Positions 44,565 to 56,198 of a stretch of 64,000 nucleotides of DNA are shown one piece after another (positions within the stretch are counted from its first letter, which is position 1; each line of letters begins with the position of its first letter). Where the stretch lies: the NCBI GenBank assembly GCA_951640165.1, contig OX621244.1, forward strand, positions 15,394,001-15,458,000. Direction: 5' to 3'. A program made the translations under genes and the position numbers. A model generated the notes under the pieces. The model searched no databases, had not been told where the DNA came from, and saw only the letters and a list, made by a program, of their open reading frames with translations. Origin of the DNA: Pseudoips prasinana. Its lineage: Eukaryota > Arthropoda > Insecta > Lepidoptera > Nolidae.

Positions 44565-46123
44565 ACTTATATTTTTCGCGATTGACCTGTAACCTTCCTT
44601 AACGTCTGATATTAATGCCATTGTAGATACATTACTGGCCGTTAATGTTAGACAGTAAACGTCTTAATAAATTAGACGTACACGTTAGTTTTTAGGTTGG
44701 TCCGTTGATGAGAAGCATATTGAGATAGTAAAAGCTTTTATTACGACAAACATTCCCAATTTGATTGCATGTTATGTTGGCCTCGAATAAAAGTGGTCTG
44801 CTTTTGTTGAAGCATTTCGTTAATTTTGGTTAACCCCTATACAGCATTGCAGCATTTTCATCAGACACGCTATCAAATTCTCATCTAGATGATGAAGATT
44901 AAAACAATAAAATCGGCCTAATTGTTCCCTAAATTGCATCACGAACAATAAATTAAACAGAATTAGACAGCCCAATTAACAAATGAAAGCAATTAATTAA
45001 GCAGATACATTGCATTGATGTCCATATAATCCCACACTGGGCCTCATGCTCAAACAAATTCTAATTTTGAAAAACATGCTCAACGACCAGAACCGATTCC
45101 GCAGTTACAGTAAGAGTTATATAACGAATTTAAATTACCATTCAAATTTTAACCTTACAAAGTAAAATTAGGATACTGAAGGTTTAAATATACGTGTGCC
45201 TCGGTGCTCGAGCTACTTTCCGAGCCAGTCCTCTCCATAAAACCTTCCAATTATTTCCGCTCCCTAGTTATCGGGTCGCATCTTGCATCAATCCACTCGT
45301 ATTACACAAAAATTTACGAGAATGAGACGTTCTTTGGTCGTGATTAACTATAAATTCTCCGTTAACAGCCTAATGTCAGACGTTCGCCTCCATCCATACT
45401 TTTATAAAGAGAGACACTTCCACAACAGCTGATTTATAGTATTTCTCTTTGTTTTCTGTTTATCCTTTATAGTTTTATTTGTTGCCCTTGTTTTTTCAGT
45501 ATAGTGGACAGTTTATTTTGAGACGTTTCTTTGTGATGCCGCTATTTAACTGTAGATTCTAAAAACATGATTATTGGTATTAATAAGACTGTTAAAACTT
45601 TTTAATGACGATAATATGTTTATTATTAGTGATACATTTTATTACTTAACAAAATAATAGGTATTATAACAAGATAGCCTGGCCAGTAAAATGTACCGTT
45701 ACTGCTTTTGTGTTATGTTAAAAACATTTCATATGTGTAATTTTTTTTTGTATTTTATTAGTGAATGAGTGTGTAGGTAAACATAGGTGCACTCTCTATT
45801 TCCTGACTCTCATAATCCGATGGGACGCTTATATATGACAAGTTCAGGTACACTACTCGCCCAATAGTAGTCTTCCCGGACTAGTCATATAAGCGTCCAA
45901 ACTTGTCATATAGGAACGCGATCAGTCTATGGGTGACCGTCAACATTTCTGATGGCCTCCGTTCATCGGAGGGTGCGTTGAGCTGTCGGTTGGCGACTTT
46001 ATACAAGTCGTTAAGCCATATCACAGGCCTGCTGGACAGCTTTAACCGCACTGACACCGGACAAAGATTCATCATTATATACCATACCAATCAGATATCG
46101 AGATAAAAAGTAAGTAAATAATT
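44565..46123. other. No gene seen; old repeat trace at 45765-46080
   Basis: 45775-45850 (GGTGCACTCTCTATTTCCTG, CCGATGGGACGCTTATA) resembles traces at 23640 and 32445. 45900-46080 is more complex, with opposed short frames and no recognisable domain; perhaps a retroposon remnant. The phrase CTTGTCATATA/TATATGACAAG is inverted around 45880. Confidence 0.35.
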
Positions 46124-46444
46124 ATTACGCACTCGTAGGTTCTGCAAATTAAAACTCCGAGATATTTTCCACACACAATATTTAATCGAACAGAGTAACG
46201 TTTTCATCTACCGTCGTACAAAGAATGCCTCTTTAATAATTTTCCTACCCTATTTATATTTTTATCAGTGACAACCATTTGAAAGTCTAATATCGATTAT
46301 TAATAGTTTTAAGATGTAAAATTATTAGAATAATTAATTAATAAAATGATAATCACTAATCAAATAAATAATCACAGTGTAAAAATATTATTATAACATA
46401 GCAGCTACCTCATAACTGCTGCGCGGCTATTGAGTACTTGATAA
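46124..46444 (+). repeat. 320-bp dispersed repeat, copy 1
   Basis: Matches 57160-57484 in the same orientation with roughly 90-95% identity by eye, from ATTACGCACTCGTAGGTTCT to TGAGTACTTGATAA. No coding capacity, no terminal inverted repeats and no tail that I can see. Confidence 0.8.
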
Positions 46445-46861
46445 TATAATGTTTAAATTGCTGTATTTTCATGGTAATTTAAACACTATTTATGTTCTAG
46501 CATTAACGATTTAAACATCATGTCTTATTTTTAGATAATTATTTTTAACTAGTACCAAAAATCCTATAATTACCATCAGATAAAACAAAGATGTTTACCG
46601 AGAAGTAACAACAGCGTTCTATAATAAAATCGGGCCAATATCCTTAACAAGCCAACAAGGGAGCTAATTAAAATTTTAAACCCAATGACCGTTGTAAGAC
46701 TCGGTAATAAAGTTGTCAAGGAGAAGGCACTAAACCGACAGTGGTGTCAGCCACTAATTATTGTGTAAATCTGTGGGAGATCACTATAATTTAGTACGGC
46801 CCTTATCCTTGCTTGTTTGAAACATTTCTAGTGAACTTAATTGCAATTGCTTTTAATACCA

Positions 46862-47102
46862 GGGGCTCTACCGGCTAAGTCGCCGAACATCCATTTTTTA
46901 ATGGCGTTCAAATAAATAAAGGTTATAAATGACTTAATCATTCGTTAAATCGGCTTCAACGTTGACAATCGATTCCGGACCATTTATACGTCACATGTGC
47001 TCAAGGAAGCCGATTTAACGATTGATTAAGTCATTTTTAACCTTTATTTATTTGAACGCCATTGTAAAAATCGATGTTCAATGACTTAGCCGGTAGAGCC
47101 CC
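46862..47102. mobile_element. Foldback MITE, 241 bp
   Basis: Two arms of about 105 bp (GGGGCTCTACCGGCTAAGTC at the left, GACTTAGCCGGTAGAGCCCC with one base changed at the right) pair almost along their length around a 30-bp centre. I could not see a clear target duplication. Non-coding. Confidence 0.8.
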
Positions 47103-47129
47103 AGATTCAAACATGGAGAACGTATGATA

Positions 47130-47376
47130 TGTTTGGCTGGCCTATTTATTGGTGGTAGTGTTTGACCATGATTGCTAAGTCTGTGGTCGTCGGTTCAATT
47201 CCCACCCAGCAAAAATCTATGTCTGATTAGCTCGATTATCTGTTCTGTAGTGCATGTTATTTATCTATAATACGTAGGTATTTTTAAACTACGTTTATTA
47301 GTTTTCTGGTTGCCATACTACAGGCTCTGCGCAGTTTGGGATCAGATGGCAGTGTGTTAGTTGTCTAAAGATATAT
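47130..47376 (+). mobile_element. tRNA-derived SINE, family 2 variant
   Basis: B box CGGTTCAATTCCCACCCAGC, then a body ending in CAGTTTGGGATCAGATGGCA. Same organisation as 7138-7395. Confidence 0.65.
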
Positions 47377-47489
47377 GGTATGTGAGTTTCTGTTATGTTG
47401 GTTTGCCTATCTGTGACATCCTAACTTCCAATTCACGGTTGACAAGTAGGTATTTGTTAATTTTAATCAATATTTTACAAAAAATATTT

Positions 47490-47748
47490 AAAAAAAACTT
47501 GTGTGTAATTATGTACACGCGTTAGAAGTTATACTTCTTAATATACAACTTGAACATAGTTATCAATTTTCATACCACCTAGAACTAACGTCATGCTGTT
47601 ATTTTTACGATGATTTAAAAATTCACTCTCATACCACCTAGAACTAACTTCATGCTGTTAAATTTTTTGGTGTCGGTGTGCGCGCGCATCGTAAAAATTC
47701 ACTCTCATCATTTTTCTCCATCGCGCCAAAAGAAGTATAACTTCAAAA
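47490..47748 (+). mobile_element. Foldback repeat ending in GAAGTTATACTTC, copy 1
   Basis: Core bounded by GAAGTTATACTTCTT (47526) and AAGAAGTATAACTTC (ending 47743). An internal segment (CATACCACCTAGAACTAAC...CATGCTGTTA) is present twice (47570 and 47629). It matches 50560-50745 in the opposite orientation, including the flank ACACGCGTTA. Confidence 0.75.
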
Positions 47749-47749
47749 A

Positions 47750-48590
47750 TATAATTATATTCGTATAGGAGGTAGTCTGGCTGACCCAAAGATAAGTTAC
47801 ATAATTTTATTAGACAATAATATTATCAGACTAAATAATGAGTAGTCAAGTACTCGCACAAGGATTCCGCGTGTTGCGAGAACTAGGTCCTTCCAATTGT
47901 AATAGAAACTTAGATGAACTAATCATAATAAATATAGGACTTTAAATTATGATAAAAATGATATAGGTACCTTTATTATTGTACATTTGTACTATCAGTT
48001 AGCTTTGTGCCTTAACTTATGTCTAATTAAATGAATTATATTCTTTTGACATAAAACGATCGACAATCTTCAGACCATTGTTAATTTCCATGAAGTAATT
48101 TAAGATACCCATCTAGTCTCAAAGAACTTGTATTGTCTGCGCAGACAGAAGGCCTGCACTTAAATCAGGAAGCCGTCCATTGTCTGTTTCTTAGATAACT
48201 AGTCTAAGATCCTAGACATCAATATTGAACTGAAGTATTTAAGAACATTTTGTACCCCTTAATCCCGCACTGTCAAAGTTACAGATGTTAAGATTAGTTT
48301 GGGAGTATTCCCATTCATCAAATACTTGATCGCTTATTCCGACTTTAATAAAAGCAGGGTAGTCGAGAATTGCTACTGTATATTATTTGCATTTAATGTT
48401 ATGGCGGTTGGTATTAAATGAGAGATATTAAAAGTAACACATTTGTGTTACTTTTAATACATCATATTTCAGCCATTTTTATTAAATTCAACAAAATGGC
48501 GTGATCGATTCGTATCGCATGTTCAAACACCGCAATGTTAATATAAACTTTTACAAGAGAAATCAACATATTTTTATTTTATTATTTTTA
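47750..48590. other. No gene seen; perfect hairpin at 48426-48459
   Basis: TATTAAAAGTAACACA is followed after two bases by its exact reverse complement. No supported frame. Confidence 0.5.
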
Positions 48591-48780
48591 ACTAGCTATG
48601 CCCCGCGGTTTTACCCACGTTAAACTTTATACATTATAGCCTATGTGTTAATCTAGGGTGTCAGCTAACTCTATACCAAATTTTATTGAAATCGCTCCAG
48701 CAGTTGAGACGTGAAGAAGTAACAAACCTACACACTCATACAGTCAAACACTCACAAACTTTCACCTTTATAATATTAGT
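48591..48780 (+). repeat. CCGCGG dispersed repeat, short form, complete
   Basis: ACTAGCTATGCCCCGCGGTT to CTTTCACCTTTATAATATTAGT. One of the most complete short forms. Confidence 0.8.
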
Positions 48781-48782
48781 GT

Positions 48783-48918
48783 GATTCCTGCACAGAACAA
48801 CTATTTTTGTGACCCCTAAGTAGTTGTTCTGGGTCTAGGTATACTTTGTGTCCGTGAATTATATGTTTGTAAAGTACCAGATAAGGTAAGATTCATTTTA
48901 TAGTCGAGCGTTGTCCTT
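48783..48918 (+). mobile_element. tRNA-derived SINE, family 1 (5'-truncated)
   Basis: Starts inside the B-box region (GATTCCTGCACAGAACAACT) and continues through TAAGTAGTTGTTCTGGGTCT to GTCGAGCGTTGTCCTTT. It directly abuts the CCGCGG repeat. Confidence 0.75.
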
Positions 48919-48919
48919 T

Positions 48920-50559
48920 AAAAAATAAGTACAATATTAAGTTTTTTATTTGTTGTGAACAGTAATTGATAAAAAAAAATGTATTCTCGTACAAATTTTG
49001 TAAAGAAAAGTTGAAGACGGATCTTTACTTTTTAAAACACTAATTGTGTAGACCCAAAAGAAATTTTAGAATTTCTAGCCTATTCAATAATTCTGCTCCT
49101 TACAAGAACCAAGATACTCGTATAACTTATAAATAATAAGTTATATACTGGAAATTTTGTTTAATGTTGATACAGCATTAAAAAATTAAATATAGTCAGG
49201 GTTTTGGGTCTGGAATATTATATGTAAAGTATGTTTTACATAAGCACAATATATTTTTTAAATTAAGTATAATGGGTATTAAAGTTGTCTGTCTATGCCA
49301 ATTTTCATAATGAGATCTCATAAAAATCTAATCCAGATATTGGAATCCTAATATATTACCTACCTACTATAAACAGTACACCAAAAAATATTCCCAGTGC
49401 CGATTTAAAATGTTCTCCGTAAGCAGCAGTAGTATCAAACAAACAATATTAGTAGTTCACTGATTCTTGTGATGCAATCAGAACGATTATTTTTGACGTG
49501 ATTAGTACAGTACGCCAGCCAGCCAGCCACGAAACAAAAGACGCGAGAAAGGGCTCCATACGTCTAGCTAATAACTATAAACTAAGTGAATCACGCCAAA
49601 GGATTTTGGGGTGCGAACCTCGGCTCAGGACAGCTACTTACTTGAAAACTTTTTAGCTCTACCAAACAGACCCACTATATTGGTTGGCTTTCAATAAATA
49701 GAATCAAAAGATTTAAAGTCAGCATTTTTAACATAACCATTTACAAACCAATTTATTTAATGTCATTAGAATTAATTCTTTAAATGATCTTCTACCAGTT
49801 TCCAACACAAAATAAAAGAAAGCTACAAACAAATCGTTTCCAAACATTATTTTTCATTAATCGTCAATACCAAATTCGAACTGCCTGAATTAAAGATGAG
49901 ACTCTGTTAACTAGTTTTACCGTTTGGTTAAATAAAATAAAACATCTTCTGTCCATTTAATTCATATAAAACAAATTACGTATACCGTTCTGAAGTAGAC
50001 TACGGACGCATATTTTATAGTCATCAAAACCATCCCATTTGCTTTACAACATTAATCACAAGCTACACGGCCTCCTCTAATTAAAGTATATGAAGGCAAT
50101 TAAAATGTACTAGATGAAATTTTTCATACAAAACATTGTTTCCTGTGGGCCCAGTGGTGTTAGGCTGGGGTCTGACTGGCTCCCGCTGTTTCAATTAAAT
50201 CACTGACAATACTTCGAATGCCTGACCAGTCAATACCAAAACATATCGGTTTTGACCGTCATTGTGATTGGATGCAGTAGTTTTGATCGTTTATTAATTT
50301 CAGTTATGATAAACGCTTTAGTTTTAATCAACTCACTCTTGGAAAGTTGTTCGCATTAGTATGTACCTATTTCTTTATGTAACTAAATGAGTAATTTAAC
50401 CGAACCATTAAAATTATGGAGCTTCACGAATTTAATGACAAGACACCAGTCCTCTTTTTCTGATTTTATTGAGTCGTAGTTATTTTTTAGTCGTTTTTAG
50501 TCTTAAGTCAATAAGAAGGTTATAAGAGAAAAAGACGAATTTGGTACTTTTATTGAAGT
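48920..50559. other. No gene seen
   Basis: AT-rich. A tetranucleotide run CCAGCCAGCCAGCCA at 49514. 49600-49640 has GGTGCGAACCTCGGCTCAGGACAGCT, a possible SINE B-box fragment. Confidence 0.45.
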
Positions 50560-50745
50560 TATACTTCTTTTGGCGCGATGGAGAAAAATGATGAGAGTGA
50601 ATTTTTACGATGCGCGCGCATCGTAAAAATAACAGCATGAAGTTAGTTCTAGGTGGTATGAAAATTGATAACTATGTTCAAGTTGTATATTAAGAAGTAT
50701 AACTTCTAACGCGTGTACATAAGTACACACAAGTTTTTTTTTTCT
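50560..50745 (-). mobile_element. Foldback repeat ending in GAAGTTATACTTC, copy 2
   Basis: Bounded by GAAGTTATACTTCTT (50566) and AAGAAGTATAACTTC (ending about 50708), with ACGATGCGCGCGCATCGT, a perfect 18-bp palindrome, in the middle. It lacks the internal duplication seen in copy 1. Confidence 0.75.
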
Positions 50746-51364
50746 TGAGAGTATCCTAGAAAACGTTAAAATATAGTTGTCAGAGGCGAGCTTGTGAAAA
50801 AATATATTTGAAAGTATCTAATTCGTCTTTTCCGCTTACAAACTTGTTACGGACCTCACGACTGTACGCATGTGCCGACAGACCACTGATACCATCTAAT
50901 CCAGATTTCCCCCACTATTTAATTGATTATTCCATAAAGATTAATATGACTCGTCATACTTGACGGTCCGTGGTACTCAACATAAAAATTGTACCAAACA
51001 ATCGTCTCTGAGTCACGATCAAAGCAACTATTTTAAGAAGACACGTTCTCATTGAAAAGTTCAACACGAATTTTATCGTGTTTTAAAAAAGTATGGGTCT
51101 ATGTATAGTGGTTCTTGCTAATAATTTTCAAGTTCAATGTCTATTCAATTTAGTTCAATCTTTAGTTAAGCGGTTCGCTTAAATGATGTGTATGATTGAT
51201 ATGAGACTAGTTAATTGATTCGTTTAATGTGATGCTTGCAAGAGAAATGACTTGACATGGAAATAAACCAATTTATTTTGACAGTGTTAATATCGCTAAC
51301 TGCCGCAATTGCTCTATTAATATGAAAAAATAAAACATTATATTTATGAATTAAAATACAGCTA
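50746..51364. other. No gene seen
   Basis: Nothing supported. Confidence 0.5.
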
Positions 51365-51510
51365 TGAGATATGCAGATGGAGAGCGCATTAGTTTAATAT
51401 CGTAACTTATCCTGCCCTGTGGATCTAGTGGCAGCATGTAAACAGATAATGAGGTCCTGTGTTCAGATTCCTGGTCATGGTAAAAGTCGATTTTTATTGA
51501 TCAAATATCG
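51365..51510 (+). mobile_element. tRNA-derived SINE-like repeat, family 3
   Basis: AGCTATGAGATATGCAGATG, GTGGATCTAGTGGCAGCATG and a B-box-like GTGTTCAGATTCCTG. A related, diverged copy is at 53285-53420 (AGCTGTGAGATATGCGGAAG, GAGTTCAAATACTGGGTCAG). Confidence 0.5.
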
Positions 51511-51573
51511 CCCGATCTTTACAATTTTCTAATAAATCCAATAAAATAGTGTTTTGTTTTCACAACATAGTAA

Positions 51574-51800
51574 AAAGTCCATTGCTGGACAAAAAAATCA
51601 TCTAGGGGGATATGCCATAATCGCCTAGGTTGGCAGACGGGTTGGCGATCGTAGTATGATGGTCATAGTACTCGGAGAGATGCTGCTGCCCGTCCTCTGG
51701 TAGATATTCCTTCGGGTCGACTTCTACGCCCCCCACGGGGTGAGATGGGGTGATGATATTCTGTCTGATATTCGCCGCCATCACCACACACACAGCTTGT
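51574..51800 (-). mobile_element. Dispersed repeat 'B'
   Basis: Minus-strand copy, full length at the 5' side (reads GCTGTGTGTGTGGTGATGGC) and ending at GTCCAGCAATGGACTTTTTA without a GAT tail. Confidence 0.75.
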
Positions 51801-51904
51801 TTTTACAACAGTTTTTATCATTTTTGCTTGTTATGTGTTTTCACTGAGTAAGAAAAGGAGGCATCACATATTTCGAGCCTTATTCAATTAAACTGACTCA
51901 AATG

Positions 51905-51978
51905 AATAAATAAATAAAATGAAAACTGTTTCTATTCACATAGACTTTAAAAAGCGCTTGTAAATAGTCCGAACATAA
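51905..51978 (-). mobile_element. LINE 3' end (jockey/CR1-like family), short
   Basis: On the plus strand ATTCACATAGACTTTAAAAA, GCGCTTGTAAATAGTC. Only the last about 70 bp of the family end; it stops next to a CCGCGG repeat. Confidence 0.65.
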
Positions 51979-51986
51979 GTAATCCT

Positions 51987-52131
51987 ACTAATATTATAAA
52001 GGCGTAAGTTTGTAAGTATAGGTTAGTTAAAGTTAGTAAGGATTTTAATGAAACTTTACAATAATATAGCTTATACATCAGAATACCACATAGGCTAGAA
52101 TTTATAAAGTTTAACGCGGATAAATCCGCGC
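51987..52131 (-). repeat. CCGCGG dispersed repeat, short form
   Basis: Plus strand ACTAATATTATAAAGGCGTA to TTAACGCGGATAAATCCGCG. Confidence 0.75.
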
Positions 52132-52425
52132 TTGTATATAATAATTGTACTATTACAAATTAACTATACCTACATTAATTTTAGGTACAAATAGATCAGA
52201 TCGTGACACATAATGATCATATGGAATTATATTTTTTTTATTTTATAATTTATTTATTTCAATTCAAATTAAAATATCTTTACAGCATACACCAAAACGA
52301 TATTATAAGCTATAATTACAATTTCATACGAAGTTTATACATACGAGTTACATACAATGCACCTTTGCGCTACTTCTGCGAATTTTGGCAGGCTACAGTG
52401 ATTTATGTCAATTTCCGCTAATTTA

Positions 52426-52483
<58 letters not shown>

Positions 52484-53279
52484 GGCTAATTTCTTGAATG
52501 TATAGTCAAAAGGTCAATATTTACAGTTTTGTATAGCGATAATATATTAAAAAAGTCAAGCATGCAATAAAGTGATATACTAGTATGGGCACGAAACATT
52601 GTCCAAGTATGTCACATACCTACGAAACTTAACGTTCAAATTAATCCTATCGTCATTAGAGGCAATAAACTACAATTCAACGTACATCAGATGTCCATTA
52701 TCAAATAGTTTGGACTTTCTCAGGACAATTTTTATCAATTTCACCGGACATGTCGACCATAAATCTATTTAGGACCATAGGACTTACAAAATTGTCGATT
52801 GTTTTCGATTGTTCTAGATTAACGAACCATGTAATTATGCCTGATGAAATGGAGTTAGATCTTATCGGTTCATCAATGTCAGTTAAATATGTATGTGTTT
52901 AAGATGTTAGTAGACACAATGTATGAAATATAACGGAAGTAATAAAAAATTTGAGTTTACGATAACTACTCATACCGAGCCTGGATACTTGACAGATCTT
53001 GACAAGGCTTTCTGTTACATTTTTACTTTGGGAGCAAAATGTAAAAGTTACAAGATTACTTTGATTAATGACCTATATTTTTATGTAATGTATAATAATA
53101 CAATCGCAAGGGTCAAATTTCATAAAGTATTCTTAAAATAATGACTACTTTCGTTGGTTGTTCGGTAGCGTGTCCTACTGTTGATAATAAGTTCCTTTGT
53201 TAAAATCTCGGATCAGGCCAAAGAGTGATATTAGGATTTTCCTGAAATAGGAGCCTGAATGTTTGTTCTCTTGCGGGTC
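52132..53279. other. No gene seen; (TA)n microsatellite
   Basis: 52429-52480 is an uninterrupted TA repeat of about 26 units. Flanking frames are short and without motifs. Confidence 0.6.
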
Positions 53280-53284
53280 GTGTG

Positions 53285-53420
53285 TAGCTGTGAGATATGC
53301 GGAAGGAATGTGCGTTAGTTCAATAATATAACTTTTGATAATGAGGTCCAGAGTTCAAATACTGGGTCAGGCATTGAGTGTTGTTGGAATTTATTGGCTA
53401 GAAAATCACTTTGTAGCAGC
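53285..53420 (+). mobile_element. tRNA-derived SINE-like repeat, family 3
   Basis: Diverged relative of 51365-51510. A further fragment (TCGGATCAGGCCAAAGAGTG, TAGGATTTTCCTGAAATAGG) at 53208-53252 may be its 3' body in displaced order. Confidence 0.4.
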
Positions 53421-53924
53421 CTGGAGTCTGGATGGGATACAATAAATAAAGGCAAATAAACCAAAACTGACGTAGGTTAACTACTACAACGATTGACTGC
53501 TTAACGTACCCTCCAAAATACACTCCACCCCGAAATAATCCACGTAAGCGGCCACCCATGTGCTGACTGACCGCCTGCCCGTGCTTAACCTCACAGATCA
53601 CTTACTGATGGGCGGGAGCAATCGGCTATACCGATACAGTGATATAATGTTGGGATAAATATTTTTTTAACTTGATGATCAAGTCAGTAAATAAGCTTAC
53701 GGCCCACCCGATAGTTACAACTAACGAGGTTAGCTTTCCCACATTAAAACCACTGTACTTCGCCACACATAAAAAACGCAATTATTTGTTGCTCTCATAT
53801 AAAAAGTTGTTATTGACACACTTATAACGTTTCAAATCAATCAGACATTTGAATGTAAGTAAAAATGATCTTCCAAGATTGTTTCACATAGTTACAAGTC
53901 AAGCTAATTGCTTTTTTTTATACA
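53421..53924. other. No gene seen
   Basis: 53500-53640 is more GC-rich (CCTCCAAAATACACTCCACC, GCGGCCACCCATGTGCTG), with a short minus frame and no recognised domain. Confidence 0.35.
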
Positions 53925-54270
53925 TTTTAGTTGGCAATCAAACATACGGCCCACCTGATGGTAAGTGGACACCGGACCCTATGAACGCTTGCAACACTAG
54001 AGGCATAATTAGGTAATTGCCGACCCTAACTTAAACCTTATAACTCCCTTTTTGATGGTAGAAGGTGGTTGAGGGCATCAAATCAAATAACTCCTCTGAA
54101 CACATCCCATCGTATAGACTGTAGAACACACAGAGAGGGGCAAAGTCTCTCCTCAGGCTTAAGGGTTATATGTCTATATAGCTTAGGATCGTGCTTAACT
54201 TTAATTTTAAGTAATCTATATTGATCTATATTATCATGGAAATACAATACGTCTGTTAGAAACATTCAAC
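53925..54270 (-). mobile_element. Retroposon 3' end with coding trace
   Basis: On the minus strand a frame from 54265 to 54083 (LYRHITLKPEERLCPSLCV, SIRWDVFRGVI end) is followed by GTTGCAAGCGTTCATAGGGT, CCACTTACCATCAGGTGGGC and an A-rich tail (TATAAAAAAAAGC). The tail motif is a common 3' end of lepidopteran retroposons. The source element is not identified, and the coding trace shows no domain I can name. Confidence 0.45.
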
Positions 54271-54544
54271 CCATTCAATTTGTTTCAATCAAACCCACCG
54301 ACGGTCCCTACATGACAATACAAAAGCTCCCCCTCAAAGCCCAAATCTTTCAGAAAAATTAAAACGACTGATAAAACGAGAAAAATAAACGCACTTAAAG
54401 TAAATGAATCAAATTCTTATCAATGCCACCTTATCGAATGCGTGGGGAATCTGTCTTTGAACTAAGGATGCCTTTATAGGTCAGCTTTTAACTCAATTGT
54501 TACGAGAATACCTATTCTATGACATAATAATATAACAGACTAGG

Positions 54545-55800
54545 TAAGGCAGCGGGCCACGTTATATAAAACGTGGTAGTTAGGTAGTTTAAGGACAGAT
54601 CTTTGCTCAGTATAGACACTTAGCTTAGTTCATTTGATATGAGAGTACTTTATAAGATACTATAAGGCATCACTCTTGTTGTCTGTAATTTCTGGACTAC
54701 GTTACATAAAACGTGGTGGAGGATTGGTTTTTGTTCAGTATAGATATTTAGCTTGACTTATTTGTTATGAGAGTACTATATAACCTACTGCGGTATAGCA
54801 ATATTACGATAAATTTTTGCTTAGTTTAGACACTTAGCTTAGTTAATTTGATATGAGAGTACTATATAAGGCATCACTCTTATTGTCTGTAATATCTGGA
54901 CTAAGATATAAAAAATTGGTCAAAGTGAGGATTAATTTTTACCCAGTATAGACACTTAGCTTAGTTAATTTGATATGAGAGTACTTTATAAGATACAGCT
55001 GACTAACCAACATATCTCTGTTGTTTTCTGGAATGTCTGGTCTACGTTCAATAAAACGTGATCAATGAGAGCATTGGTTTTTGCTCAGTATAGGCACTTA
55101 GCTTAGGTAACTTATTTGTTATGAGAGTACTATATAAAATACAGCTGACTCGTTAAGGTATCACTCTTGTTGACTGTAGTATCTGGACTCCGTTATATAA
55201 AATTGGTCAATGTGAGGATTCATTTTTGCTCAGTATAGACACTTAGCTAAGTTCATTTGGTATGAGAGTACTATATAAGATACAGTTGAGTAGCTAAGGC
55301 ACCACTCTTATTGTCTATCATATCTGGACTTCGTTACATAAAACGTGGTCAATGGGAGGATCAGTTTTTGCTCAGTATAGCCACCTAGCTTTAATCATTT
55401 GTTATAAGAGTACTATATAAGATGCCGCTGAATAGCAATGTGAGGATTAATTTTTGCTCAGTTTAGACACTTAGCTTAGTTAATTTGAGATGAGAGTGCT
55501 ATATAAGGCATCTATCTTATTGTCTGTAATATCTGGACGATGATATATAAAATTGGTCAAAGTGAGGATAAATTTTTGCCCAGTATAGACACTTAGCTTA
55601 AATCATATGTATTGGGAGATATGTATATCAGATACATCTGACTAGTTAAAGTATCACTCTTGTTGTCTGCAATTTCTGGACTACGTTAGATAAAACGTGG
55701 TATTGGTTTTTTGGTCAGTATAGACACTTAGCTTAACTCATTTGTTATGAAAGTATTATATAACAAACTACTGACTAGCTAAGACAGCACTCTTGTTGTC
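54545..55800 (+). repeat. Diverged tandem array, ten units, with higher-order period
   Basis: The phrase TATAGACACTTAGCTTA (and variants) occurs at about 54611, 54741, 54826, 54947, 55089, 55233, 55376, 55462, 55583 and 55719. Spacings are 130, 85, 121, 142, 144, 143, 86, 121 and 136 bp. Each unit also has GAGAGTACTATATAA and TCTGGACTACGTTA blocks. The 85/121 spacing pair recurs, and units 3 and 8 share the variant GTTTAGACAC, so units pair at a distance of about 636 bp. Confidence 0.85.
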
Positions 55801-55879
55801 CGTAATAGCATGATGTTTATTACTCTTTCACGGAAAAACTACCGAACAGATTTGGTGAAACTTTGTAGTTATGTAGGTT

Positions 55880-56160
55880 ATCATCATGTCAGCCAAAGGA
55901 CGTCCACGGCTGGACAAAAGCCTCCCCAAAGAATGGGGAGGATATGCTATAATCACGTGTAATGCGTAATCATAATAATCGCGTAATATGCCATATTGCC
56001 ACGCTTGGCAGACGGGTAGGCGATCGCAGTTTTATGGTCATAGTTCACGGAAAAACGCTGCAGCCCGTTTTCTGGCAGGTATTCCCTCGGACGATTTATA
56101 CCGCCACTAACGGGATGAGGTGGGCCATGCTATTCTATGCCGTCACTACACTGCAGACAA
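55880..56160 (-). mobile_element. Dispersed repeat 'B', nested
   Basis: Minus-strand copy from TGCAGTGTAGTGACGGCATA to GGACGTCCTTTGGCTGACAT and GATGAT, with about 40 extra bases near 55945-55985 (a partial duplication of the CGTGTAAT/CGCGTAAT phrase). Flanked by ATGTAGGTTAT and ATGTAGGTCAT, a target duplication with one mismatch. Confidence 0.8.
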
Positions 56161-56198
56161 TGTAGGTCATATCCGAATAACACATAAGCTATAATTTA

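Noticed and set aside
47749..50559. Composite transposon carried between inverted foldback repeats
   Set aside because: There is no coding sequence in the interior and each repeat has its own short inverted ends. Kept only as a finding about the pair.
54545..55800. CRISPR-like array of spaced repeats
   Set aside because: The repeats are diverged, spacers are themselves repeated, and the context is a eukaryotic genome. It is a decaying tandem array.
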